Source of the DNA: Streptomyces sp. CGMCC 4.7035
Lineage (GTDB): Bacteria; Actinomycetota; Actinomycetes; Streptomycetales; Streptomycetaceae
DNA length: 64,000 nucleotides
Assembly: GCF_031583065.1 (NCBI RefSeq)
Contig: NZ_CP134053.1
Span: forward strand, 2,976,001-3,040,000
Reading direction: 5' to 3'
Positions 7,969-15,428 of this stretch are shown in pieces. The position numbers were made by a program, and so were the translations under genes. The first letter of the stretch is position 1, and the number at the start of each line of letters is the position of its first letter. The notes under the pieces were generated by a model. That model was not told the origin of the DNA and did not search any database. It was given only the letters and a program-made list of their open reading frames with translations.

Positions 7969-9174
7969 CTAGCCCTGGAGTCGATACTCTTCGAGCAGTC
8001 GGCGACCGATGATCATTTTCTGGATTTCGGCGGTACCTTCACCGATCAGCAGCATCGGGGCCTCGCGGTAGAGACGCTCGATCTCGTACTCCTTCGAGAA
8101 GCCGTAGCCGCCGTGGATCCGGAAAGCATCCTCCACGACTTCCTTGCAGTACTCGGAGGCGAGGTACTTCGCCATCCCCGCTTCGAGGTCGTTTCGCTCT
8201 CCGGAGTCCTTTTTGCGCGCTGCGTTCACCATCATGGCATGCGCGGCCTCGACCTTGGTAGCCATCTCCGCCAGCTTGAACTGAATGGCCTGGTGCTGGG
8301 CGATCGGCCTGCCGAAGGTGTGCCGCTGCTGGGCGTAGGAAACGCCCAGCTCAAAGGCGCGCTGGGCGACACCGCAGCCACGCGCGGCCACGTTCACCCG
8401 GCCGACCTCCACGCCGTCCATCATTTGGTAAAACCCACGGCCGGTGACCCCGCCGAGTACCCGATTGGCCGGAATGCGCAGCCCGTCCATGATGAGTTCC
8501 GTGGTGTCGACACCCTTGTAACCCATCTTGTCGATCTTCCCGGGGATGGTGAGGCCCGGGCGGACCTCGCCGAAGCCGGGCTCCTTCTCCACCAGGAAGG
8601 TCGTCATCGACTTGTGGGGTGCCGTGCCCTCGGGGTGTCCTTCGTCACTCCGGACGAGCACGGCGACGAGCGAGGACGTGCCGCCGTTCGTCAGCCACAT
8701 CTTCTGACCGGTCAGGACGTACTCGTCGCCGTCCTTGACCGCCTTCGACGTGATCGCCGACACATCGGAGCCCAGACCCGGCTCCGACATCGAGAAGGCG
8801 CCGCGGATCTCGCCCAGCGCCATCTTCGGCAGGAAATAGTCCTTCTGCTCCTGTGTGCCGTGCTGCTTGAGCATGTACGCCACAATGAAGTGCGTGTTGA
8901 TGATGCCGGAGACCGACATCCAGCCGCGGGCGATCTCCTCCACGCACAGGGCGTAGGTGAGGAGCGACTCGCCCAGACCCCCGTACTCCTCGGGGATCAT
9001 CAGGCCGAAGAGGCCGAGTTCCTTGAGGCCGTCGACGATCTGCTGCGGGTACTCGTCGCGGTGCTCCAGCTCTGTCGCGACCGGGATGATCTCCTTGTCC
9101 ACGAAGCCACGGACGGTGGAGAGGATCTCCTGCTGGATGTCGGTCAGACCGGCGGTCTGGGCGAGACGGGCCAT
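7969..9174 (-). CDS. mcd: Acyl-CoA dehydrogenase, probable methylsuccinyl-CoA dehydrogenase
   Basis: A 401-residue FAD acyl-CoA dehydrogenase. It shows the conserved FSMSEPGLGSD and KMWLTNGG motifs, the flavin segment RHTFGRPIAQHQAIQFKLAEM and the C-terminal RIHGGYGF. The catalytic glutamate region reads DAFRIHGGYG and EGTAEIQKMIIGRRL. The substrate is inferred from context: it is the last gene of an operon with ccr, ethylmalonyl-CoA mutase, malyl-CoA-type lyase and MaoC hydratase, so oxidation of methylsuccinyl-CoA to mesaconyl-CoA is the missing step. It begins 3 bases after the MaoC gene, with GGAGAAG overlapping that stop region. A generic short-chain acyl-CoA dehydrogenase cannot be excluded from sequence alone. 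Confidence 0.82.
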   Translation of the reverse strand: MARLAQTAGLTDIQQEILSTVRGFVDKEIIPVATELEHRDEYPQQIVDGLKELGLFGLMIPEEYGGLGESLLTYALCVEEIARGWMSVSGIINTHFIVAYMLKQHGTQEQKDYFLPKMALGEIRGAFSMSEPGLGSDVSAITSKAVKDGDEYVLTGQKMWLTNGGTSSLVAVLVRSDEGHPEGTAPHKSMTTFLVEKEPGFGEVRPGLTIPGKIDKMGYKGVDTTELIMDGLRIPANRVLGGVTGRGFYQMMDGVEVGRVNVAARGCGVAQRAFELGVSYAQQRHTFGRPIAQHQAIQFKLAEMATKVEAAHAMMVNAARKKDSGERNDLEAGMAKYLASEYCKEVVEDAFRIHGGYGFSKEYEIERLYREAPMLLIGEGTAEIQKMIIGRRLLEEYRLQG

Positions 9175-9177
9175 GGC

Positions 9178-9690
9178 CTACTTCTCCTGCTGCTTGAGCT
9201 CCGGGCGGCCCGGCTGCTCGCCGCCGCGTTCCTTGATGTACGTCTCGGTGGGCACCATCACCTTGCGGCGGAAGACGCACACGAGGGTGCCGTCCTGCTT
9301 GTAGCCCTTGGTCTCGACATGGACGATGCCGCGGTCGTTCTTCGACTTCGACGGCCACTTGTCGAGCACGGTCGTCTCGCCGTAGATCGTGTCACCGTGG
9401 AACGTCGGCGCCACGTGCTTGAGCGACTCGATCTCCAGGTTGGCGATCGCCTTGCCGGAGATGTCCGGGACGGACATGCCGAGCAGCAGCGAGTAGATGT
9501 AGTTCCCCACGACGACGTTCCGGCCGAAGTCCGTCGTCTTCTCCGCATAGTTCGTGTCCATGTGGAGCGGGTGGTGGTTCATGGTGAGGAGACAGAACAG
9601 GTGGTCGTCGTACTCCGTGACCGTCTTTCCCGGCCAGTGCTTGTACGTCGCCCCGATCTCGAACTCCTCGTAGGTCCGTCCGAACTGCAT
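9178..9690 (-). CDS. mch: MaoC-family hydratase, probable mesaconyl-CoA hydratase
   Basis: A 170-residue single hot-dog-fold protein. The R-hydratase signature is present: YDDHLFCLLTMNHHPLH holds the catalytic Asp and His pair, followed by VVVGNYIYSLLLGM. The N-terminal FEIGATYKHWPGKTVTE is typical of MaoC dehydratases. In this operon it would hydrate mesaconyl-CoA to beta-methylmalyl-CoA, between the dehydrogenase and lyase steps; the family is known in this role but other enoyl-CoA substrates are possible. Known mesaconyl-CoA hydratases are often two-domain proteins of about 340 residues, so this half-size version would need to dimerise. AAGGAG precedes the ATG. It is 15 bases after the lyase gene. 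Confidence 0.78.
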   Translation of the reverse strand: MQFGRTYEEFEIGATYKHWPGKTVTEYDDHLFCLLTMNHHPLHMDTNYAEKTTDFGRNVVVGNYIYSLLLGMSVPDISGKAIANLEIESLKHVAPTFHGDTIYGETTVLDKWPSKSKNDRGIVHVETKGYKQDGTLVCVFRRKVMVPTETYIKERGGEQPGRPELKQQEK

Positions 9691-9705
9691 CGCGCTCAGG
9701 GCTCC

Positions 9706-10671
9706 TTAGCTGGCGGGGATCTCGAACTTGCTGGTGCGCTGCATGCCGGCGGCGCGTCCCTTGCCGGAGATGACCAGGGCCATCTTGCGGCTGGCCTCGT
9801 CGATCATCTCGTCGCCGAGCATCGCGGAGCCCTTCTTTCCGCCCGCCTCGGACGTGTAGTAGTCGTACGCGTCCAGGATCAGCTCGGCGTGGTCGTAGTC
9901 CTCCTGGGAGGGCGAGAAGATCTCGTTGGACGCCTCGACCTGGCCCGGGTGCAGCACCCACTTGCCGTCGAAGCCGAGGGCCGCGGCGCGCTGGGCGACC
10001 TCGCGGTAACCCTCCACGTTGCGGATCTGCAGGTAGGGGCCGTCGATCGCCTGGAGGTTGTTGGCGCGGGCGGCCATCAGGATCTTCATCAGGATGTAGT
10101 GGTACGCGTCCGCCGGGTAGCCGGGCGGCTGCTCGCCCACGACCAGCGACTTCATGTTGATCGACGCCATGAAGTCCGCCGGGCCGAAGATGATCGTCTC
10201 CACACGCGGGGAAGCCTGCGCGATCGCGTTGACGTTGTTGAGGCCCTGTGCGTTCTCGATCTGCGCCTCGATGCCGATCCTGCCGACCTCGAAGCCCATG
10301 GTCTTCTCGATCTGGGTCAGCAGGAGGTCCAGGGCGACGATCTGCTCGGCGTTCTGCACCTTGGGCAGCATGATGCAGTCCAGGTTCGGGCCCGCGCCCT
10401 CGACCACCGTCACGACGTCGCGGTACGTCCACTCGGTCGTCCAGTCGTTGACGCGCACGACCCGCGTCTTGCCCGTCCAGTCGCCCTCGTTGAGGAACTT
10501 GACGATGGTGTGCCGCGCCTCGGGCTTGGCCAGCGGCGCACACGCGTCCTCCAGGTCCAGGAAGACCTGGTCGGCGGGGAGGCCCTGCGCCTTCTCCAGG
10601 AAGCGGGGGTTGCTTCCCGGCACCGCGAGGCAGGAGCGCCGCGGACGCAGACGATTGACGGGCGTTGTCAT
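9706..10671 (-). CDS. mcl: CitE-like lyase, probable L-malyl-CoA/beta-methylmalyl-CoA lyase
   Basis: A 321-residue HpcH/HpaI aldolase-citrate lyase family protein. Signature elements are RRSCLAVPGSNPRFLEKA, FLDLEDACAP (acid and metal ligands), the Arg of TRVVRVND and IEAQIENAQGL, and GKWVLHPGQVE near the end. It would cleave beta-methylmalyl-CoA to glyoxylate and propionyl-CoA and possibly L-malyl-CoA to glyoxylate and acetyl-CoA. Its ATG overlaps the stop codon of the mutase gene by four bases (ATGA), a tight translational coupling. Function is assigned from family plus the ethylmalonyl-CoA gene neighbourhood. Confidence 0.82.
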   Translation of the reverse strand: MTTPVNRLRPRRSCLAVPGSNPRFLEKAQGLPADQVFLDLEDACAPLAKPEARHTIVKFLNEGDWTGKTRVVRVNDWTTEWTYRDVVTVVEGAGPNLDCIMLPKVQNAEQIVALDLLLTQIEKTMGFEVGRIGIEAQIENAQGLNNVNAIAQASPRVETIIFGPADFMASINMKSLVVGEQPPGYPADAYHYILMKILMAARANNLQAIDGPYLQIRNVEGYREVAQRAAALGFDGKWVLHPGQVEASNEIFSPSQEDYDHAELILDAYDYYTSEAGGKKGSAMLGDEMIDEASRKMALVISGKGRAAGMQRTSKFEIPAS

Positions 10672-12695
10672 GCGGGGACCTCCAGGGGGTCGAGCTTGTT
10701 CGCTTTCCGGATCTCGTCGACGATACGGCCGATGATCCCGGTGATGTCGAAGTCCTTCGGGGTGAAGACCGCTGCCACTCCAGCGGCCCTGAGCTGCTCG
10801 GCGTCACCGTTCGGGATGATCCCGCCGGCGATCACCGGGATGTCGGCCGCGCCGGCCTCGCGCAGCCGCTCCAGCACGTCCGGCACGAGCTGGGCGTGCG
10901 AGCCGGAGAGGATGGACAGGCCGACCGCGTGCACGTCCTCCGCGAGGGCCGCGTCCACGATCTGCTCGGGCGTGAGCCGGATGCCCTGGTAGACCACCTC
11001 GAACCCGGCGTCACGGGCCCGCACGGCGATCTGCTCGGCGCCGTTGGAGTGCCCGTCCAGGCCCGGCTTGCCGACCAGGAAGCGGAGCTTGCCCACGCCC
11101 AGATCACGGGCGGTGGCGTCCACCTTGCGGCGTACCTCGGCGAGGGCCGTGCCCTCCTCGGCGGCCACCGCCACCGGCGCTGACGAGACCCCGGTCGGCG
11201 CGCGGAACTCGCCGAACACCTCGCGCAGCGCCCCGGCCCACTCACCGGTCGTGACCCCGCTGCGGGCGCACTCCAGGGTGGCTTCCATGAGGTTGCCGGT
11301 GCCCTTGGCCGCCTCCTTCAGCCGCTCCAGCGCCTTGCACGGGCGCGGGTGGTTGAAGGGCGGCTGGTAGCGGGTGTCGCGCCAGCGCTGGAGCGAGGCG
11401 ATGACGCGCGCCTCGACCGCCGGGTCGACCGTCTGGATCGCGGTGTCCAGATCGGCCGTGAGCGGGTTCGGCTCGGTCGTCTCGAAGATGTTGACGCCGA
11501 CGATCTTCTCCCGGCCGGACTCGATACGCGCCCGGCGCTCCGCGTGCGAGGCGACGAGCTGCGACTTCAGGTAGCCCGACTCGACGGCGGCCATCGCGCC
11601 GCCCATCTCCTGGATCCGCTCGATCTCGGCGAGCGACTCCTCGACGAGCGTGGCGACCTTCGCCTCGACGACGTGCGAGCCCTCGAAGATGTCGTCGTAC
11701 TCCAGCAGGTCGCTCTCGTGCGCGAGCACCTGCTGGATGCGCAGCGACCACTGCTGGTCCCAGGGCCGGGGTAGGCCCAGTGCCTCGTTCCAGGCCGGGA
11801 GCTGGACGGCACGCGCGCGTGCGTCCTTCGAGAGGGTCACGGCCAGCATTTCGAGCACGATCCGCTGGACGTTGTTCTCGGGCTGGGCCTCCGTCAGGCC
11901 CAGGGAGTTGACCTGGACGCCGTAGCGGAAACGGCGGTGCTTGGGGTCCTCGATGCCGTACCGCTCACGCGTGATCCGGTCCCAGATCCGCCCGAAGGCC
12001 CGCATCTTGCACATCTCCTCGATGAAGCGGACGCCCGCGTTCACGAAGAAGGAGATACGGCCGACGACGTCGCCCATGCGCTCCTGCGGCACCTGGCCGC
12101 TGTCGCGCACCGCGTCGAGAACGGCGATCGCCGTGGACATGGCGTACGCGATCTCCTGGACCGGCGTGGCGCCCGCCTCCTGCAGGTGGTAGCTGCAGAT
12201 GTTGATCGGGTTCCACTTGGGCATGTGGGAGACCGTGTACGCGATCATGTCCGTCGTCAGGCGCAGACTCGGCCCCGGCGGGAACACGTGCGTGCCCCGC
12301 GACAGGTACTCCTTGACGATGTCGTTCTGGGTCGTCCCCTGGAGCTTGGTGATGTCCGCGCCCTGCTCCTCCGCGACGACCTGGTAGAGCGCCAGCAGCC
12401 ACATGGCCGTGGCGTTGATCGTCATCGAGGTGTTCATCTGCTCCAGGGGGATGTCCTGGAACAGCCGGCGCATGTCACCGAGGTGCGCGACCGGGACCCC
12501 GACCCGGCCGACCTCGCCGCGGGCGAGGATGTGGTCGGAGTCGTAGCCGGTCTGTGTCGGCAGGTCGAACGCGACCGACAGGCCGGTCTGGCCCTTGGCG
12601 AGGTTGCGCCGGTACAGCTCGTTGGACGCCTCGGCCGTGGAGTGACCGGCGTACGTCCGCATGAGCCAAGGCCGGTCCTTCTGACGCTCTGTCAT
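10668..12695 (-). CDS. meaA: Ethylmalonyl-CoA mutase (MeaA type, coenzyme B12-dependent)
   Basis: A 675-residue single-chain acyl-CoA mutase. The N-terminal two thirds match the methylmalonyl-CoA mutase large-subunit barrel (RTYAGHSTAEASNELYR, GLSVAFDLPTQTGYDSD, then FFVNAGVRFIEEMCKMRAFG). Residues from about 545 on are a B12-binding domain with the DxHxxG cobalt ligand motif in GLDGHSNGAEQ and the second motif SILSGSHAQLVPDVL. Known MeaA proteins have exactly this layout and convert ethylmalonyl-CoA to methylsuccinyl-CoA. GGAGG precedes the ATG. It lies 18 bases after ccr and its stop codon overlaps the lyase start. Confidence 0.93.
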   Translation of the reverse strand: MTERQKDRPWLMRTYAGHSTAEASNELYRRNLAKGQTGLSVAFDLPTQTGYDSDHILARGEVGRVGVPVAHLGDMRRLFQDIPLEQMNTSMTINATAMWLLALYQVVAEEQGADITKLQGTTQNDIVKEYLSRGTHVFPPGPSLRLTTDMIAYTVSHMPKWNPINICSYHLQEAGATPVQEIAYAMSTAIAVLDAVRDSGQVPQERMGDVVGRISFFVNAGVRFIEEMCKMRAFGRIWDRITRERYGIEDPKHRRFRYGVQVNSLGLTEAQPENNVQRIVLEMLAVTLSKDARARAVQLPAWNEALGLPRPWDQQWSLRIQQVLAHESDLLEYDDIFEGSHVVEAKVATLVEESLAEIERIQEMGGAMAAVESGYLKSQLVASHAERRARIESGREKIVGVNIFETTEPNPLTADLDTAIQTVDPAVEARVIASLQRWRDTRYQPPFNHPRPCKALERLKEAAKGTGNLMEATLECARSGVTTGEWAGALREVFGEFRAPTGVSSAPVAVAAEEGTALAEVRRKVDATARDLGVGKLRFLVGKPGLDGHSNGAEQIAVRARDAGFEVVYQGIRLTPEQIVDAALAEDVHAVGLSILSGSHAQLVPDVLERLREAGAADIPVIAGGIIPNGDAEQLRAAGVAAVFTPKDFDITGIIGRIVDEIRKANKLDPLEVPA

Positions 12696-12713
12696 CTATG
12701 ACCTCCGCCGTCC

Positions 12714-14051
12714 TCAGATGTTCCGGAAGCGGTTGATGGCGTCGACGTGCTTGGCGCGCAGCTCCTCGTCGCGCACGCCCAGGCCCTCCTGGGGAGCGAG
12801 GCAGAGGACGCCGACCTTGCCCTGGTGGAGGTTGCGGTGGACGTCGTACGCGGCCTGACCGGTCTCCTCCAGCGGGTACACCTTCGAGAGCGTCGGGTGG
12901 ATCTTGCCCTTCGCGATGAGCCGGTTGGCCTCCCAGGCCTCGCGGTAGTTGGCGAAGTGCGAGCCGATGATCCGCTTCAGGGACATCCACAGGTAGCGGT
13001 TGTCGTACTCGTGGTTGTACCCGGAGGTCGAGGCGCAGGTGACGATCGTGCCGCCCTTGCGCGTGACGTAGACCGAGGCGCCGAAGGTCTCACGGCCCGG
13101 GTGTTCGAAGACGATGTCGACGTCCTCGCCGCCGGTCAGCTCGCGGATGCGCTTGCCGAAGCGCTTCCACTCCTTCGGGTCCTGGGTGTGCTCGTCCTTC
13201 CAGAACTTGTAGTCCTCGGCGGTGCGGTCGATGATCGCCTCGGCGCCCATCGAGCGGCAGATCTCCGCCTTGGCGGGCGAGGAGACGACACAGATGGGGT
13301 TGGCGCCGCCCGCGAGCGCGAACTGGGTCGCGTACGAGCCGAGGCCGCCGCTCGCGCCCCAGATCAGCACGTTGTCGCCCTGCTTCATCTGGGCGCCGTT
13401 GCGGGAGACGAGCTGCCGATAGGCGGTGGAGTTGACCAGGCCGGGGGCGGCGGCCTCCTCCCAGCTCAGGTGGTCCGGCTTGGGCATCAGCTGGTTGGAC
13501 TTGACGAGAGCGATCTCGGCAAGGCCGCCGAAGTTGGTCTCGAAGCCCCAGATGCGCTGCTCGGGGTCGAGCATCGTGTCGTTGTGGCCGTCCGAGGACT
13601 CCAGCTCCACCGACAGGCAGTGCGCGACGACCTCGTCACCGGGCTTCCAGGCGTTGACGCCCGGGCCGGTGCGCAGGACGACGCCCGCGAGGTCGGAGCC
13701 GATGATGTGGTACGGCAGGTCGTGGCGCCTGGTGAGCTCGGAGAGCTTGCCGTAGCGCTCCAGGAAGCCGAAGGTCGGCAGGGGCTCGAAGATCGAGGTC
13801 CACACCGAGTTGTAGTTGACGGAGGAGGCCATGACGGCCACCAGGGCCTCGCCCGGGCCGAGCTCGGGCAGTGGGACCTCGTCCAGGTGCAGCGACTTGC
13901 GGGGGTCCTTGTCGCGGGTGGTGAGCCCGGCGAACATCTCCGTCTCGTCCTTGTGCACGGTGACCGCGCGGTACGACTCGGGGAGCGGCAGAGCGGCGAA
14001 ATCGGCGGACGTGGCCGTCCCCGACTGAATCGCGTCCAGGATGTCCTTCAC
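12714..14051 (-). CDS. ccr: Crotonyl-CoA carboxylase/reductase
   Basis: A 445-residue zinc-free medium-chain reductase that reductively carboxylates crotonyl-CoA to ethylmalonyl-CoA with NADPH, supplying extender units for polyketides and driving the ethylmalonyl-CoA pathway. Characteristic parts are the N-terminal ATSADFAALPLPESYRAV, the active-site region VMASSVNYNSVWTSIFEP, the NADPH loop VLIWGASGGLGSYATQFA, and HFANYREAWEANRLI near the C-terminus. The GTG at 14049-14051 is preceded by GGAGG. It is the first gene of a five-gene operon on the minus strand and has a 428-base upstream region holding its promoter. Confidence 0.95.
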   Translation of the reverse strand: MKDILDAIQSGTATSADFAALPLPESYRAVTVHKDETEMFAGLTTRDKDPRKSLHLDEVPLPELGPGEALVAVMASSVNYNSVWTSIFEPLPTFGFLERYGKLSELTRRHDLPYHIIGSDLAGVVLRTGPGVNAWKPGDEVVAHCLSVELESSDGHNDTMLDPEQRIWGFETNFGGLAEIALVKSNQLMPKPDHLSWEEAAAPGLVNSTAYRQLVSRNGAQMKQGDNVLIWGASGGLGSYATQFALAGGANPICVVSSPAKAEICRSMGAEAIIDRTAEDYKFWKDEHTQDPKEWKRFGKRIRELTGGEDVDIVFEHPGRETFGASVYVTRKGGTIVTCASTSGYNHEYDNRYLWMSLKRIIGSHFANYREAWEANRLIAKGKIHPTLSKVYPLEETGQAAYDVHRNLHQGKVGVLCLAPQEGLGVRDEELRAKHVDAINRFRNI

Positions 14052-14280
14052 GGTGTTGCCTCCGGCGAATGGCGTCTTGAGGGGAGACGCTGAGGGTTAC
14101 GTCGGTGTGCTGCTGCTGGTGTGAAAGGTGCCGTCGGTTCGGCGGAGGTGGTGCTTGGCAGCGCTTTGTGGCGCGGGAGGGTGCCTGTGACGCAGGCGTC
14201 CGGGCGCGCTCGCCGAGGGAGGCTTGCGGGGACAGCCGGCGCACGAATGGTCTCTGCACGCCGGCCGCCCGGACATGACC

Positions 14281-14309
14281 AACGTATGGCACGGCGTGTC
14301 ACCCCGCAA
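14281..14309 (-). promoter_or_regulatory. Candidate promoter of the ccr operon
   Basis: On the minus strand TTGCGG and TACGTT are spaced by 17 bases, about 230 bases before the ccr start. The 14052-14479 gap contains no convincing gene; besides this promoter it holds only the tetR terminator and a local AT-rich patch (14325-14360). The long leader would leave room for regulation. Match to consensus is moderate. Confidence 0.35.
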
Positions 14310-14404
14310 GGCACTGGGTGCCAGAAATTGCCCTCAGATGAAATATCCGCGTAACAAATGAGCGATGATCGATCAGAGTCACCCCTGAGTAGGCGCAACG
14401 CACT

Positions 14405-14443
14405 GCGGGCCTGCGGAGGCACTCAGTGCCTCCGCAGGCCCGC
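14405..14443 (-). terminator. Intrinsic terminator after the TetR gene
   Basis: GCGGGCCTGCGGAGGCAC and its perfect complement form an 18-bp stem with a TCA loop, 37 bases beyond the stop codon of the TetR gene. Flanking CACT/AGTG extends the stem with one bulge. It would stop transcripts running from the regulator towards ccr. Confidence 0.85.
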
Positions 14444-14479
14444 CAGTGATGCGTCCGAACGGGTGAACGGCGTGAACGG

Positions 14480-15292
14480 CTAGGAACGCTCCTTGAGCGC
14501 CTGCTCGATGGTGCGCATGACCTCGTCCAGGGGCGCGTCGGTCCTGGCCACCGTCACCAGCACCTCCCCCTGCGTCGTCGCGGAGGCCGGCGCCGTTCGG
14601 GGCGCGGCCTTGCGCCCGGCTCCGATGCCCGTGCCGAACGTCTTGCGCACGATCGCGAAAGCGTGGTCGAGCTGGGCCTCGACGTCTCCCTGGCCGCCCG
14701 CCCGCAGCCAGCGCCGCAGTACGTGGTTGTGTGCCGTGACGACCGCCGACGCGGCGACCTCCGCGAGCAGCGGATCGTCGTTCGCGTCGTCGTCGTGCGC
14801 GTGCTCGTCGAAGTGGCCCAGCAGATAGCGGGTGAAGAGGCGCTCGTAACGGGCCACCGAGGCGATCTCCGCCTCGCGCAGCGTCGGCACCTCGCGCGTC
14901 AGCTTGTAGCGCTGCACGGAGATCTCCGGCCGGGCCGCGTACATCCTCATGACTTCCTTGATGCCGCGGCACACCGTGTCGAGCGGGTGCTCGTGCGGAG
15001 GCGCGGCGTTCAGCACCGCCTCGGCCCGGATCAAGGTGTCGTCGTGGTCGGGGAAGATCGCCTCTTCCTTGGAACGGAAGTGGCGGAAGAAAGTGCGCCG
15101 GGCGACCCCGGCGGCCGCCGCGATCTCGTCGACGGTGGTCGCTTCGTACCCTTTGGTGGCGAACAGCTCCATGGCCGCGGCCGCCAGTTCTCGGCGCATC
15201 TTGAGCCGCTGGGCGGCGGCACGACTGCCTGCCGCACTCTCCGGTGCGTCGGGCGTGGCTGGTGGACGTGAGGACTTGGCGGGCTGGGACAT
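14480..15292 (-). CDS. TetR-family transcriptional regulator
   Basis: A 270-residue repressor-like protein. The N-terminal HTH is textbook TetR: KMRRELAAAAMELFATKGYEATTVDEIAAAAGVARRTFFRHF-type order, here at about residues 38-80, with the recognition helix ARRTFFRHFRSKE. The rest is a variable ligand-binding domain ending in a Lys-rich tail that likely acts as a short extension. It stands between ccr and a 3-hydroxyacyl-CoA dehydrogenase, both of acyl-CoA metabolism, so an acyl-CoA ligand is plausible. The start at 15292 is supported not by an RBS but by a -10-like TACGTT exactly six bases upstream, the leaderless spacing. An in-frame ATG at 15310 is possible. Confidence 0.85.
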   Translation of the reverse strand: MSQPAKSSRPPATPDAPESAAGSRAAAQRLKMRRELAAAAMELFATKGYEATTVDEIAAAAGVARRTFFRHFRSKEEAIFPDHDDTLIRAEAVLNAAPPHEHPLDTVCRGIKEVMRMYAARPEISVQRYKLTREVPTLREAEIASVARYERLFTRYLLGHFDEHAHDDDANDDPLLAEVAASAVVTAHNHVLRRWLRAGGQGDVEAQLDHAFAIVRKTFGTGIGAGRKAAPRTAPASATTQGEVLVTVARTDAPLDEVMRTIEQALKERS

Positions 15293-15298
15293 GACCCG

Positions 15299-15332
15299 AA
15301 CGTACTGCATGTGCGCAGGGTGATGCGCATGC
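15299..15332 (-). promoter_or_regulatory. Leaderless promoter and possible TetR operator
   Basis: TACGTT at 15299-15304 (minus strand) ends six bases before the tetR ATG. Immediately upstream, 15307-15332, an imperfect inverted repeat GCATGtGCGC ... GCGCATGC overlaps the region between -10 and -35 and could be the autoregulatory operator. Confidence 0.4.
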
Positions 15333-15340
15333 CCCGGGTT

Positions 15341-15365
15341 CCCCCCGCCCCAGGGGGGCGGGGGG
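15341..15365 (-). terminator. Intrinsic terminator after the 3-hydroxyacyl-CoA dehydrogenase gene
   Basis: CCCCCCGCCCC, AGG loop, GGGGCGGGGGG: a perfect 11-bp all-GC stem 64 bases past the dehydrogenase stop codon and just upstream of the tetR promoter. It isolates the regulator from read-through. Confidence 0.7.
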
Positions 15366-15428
15366 TGACCGGCGGGGTCCAGCAGTCCGCCCCAGTCGGC
15401 GTCGCCCGTGGACCAGTCGCCGGGCCGG

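Noticed and set aside
8113..10992. A 959-residue open frame on the plus strand across the ethylmalonyl-CoA operon
   Set aside because: Its composition is His/Arg/Val-rich low complexity and it runs antisense to four well-supported genes.
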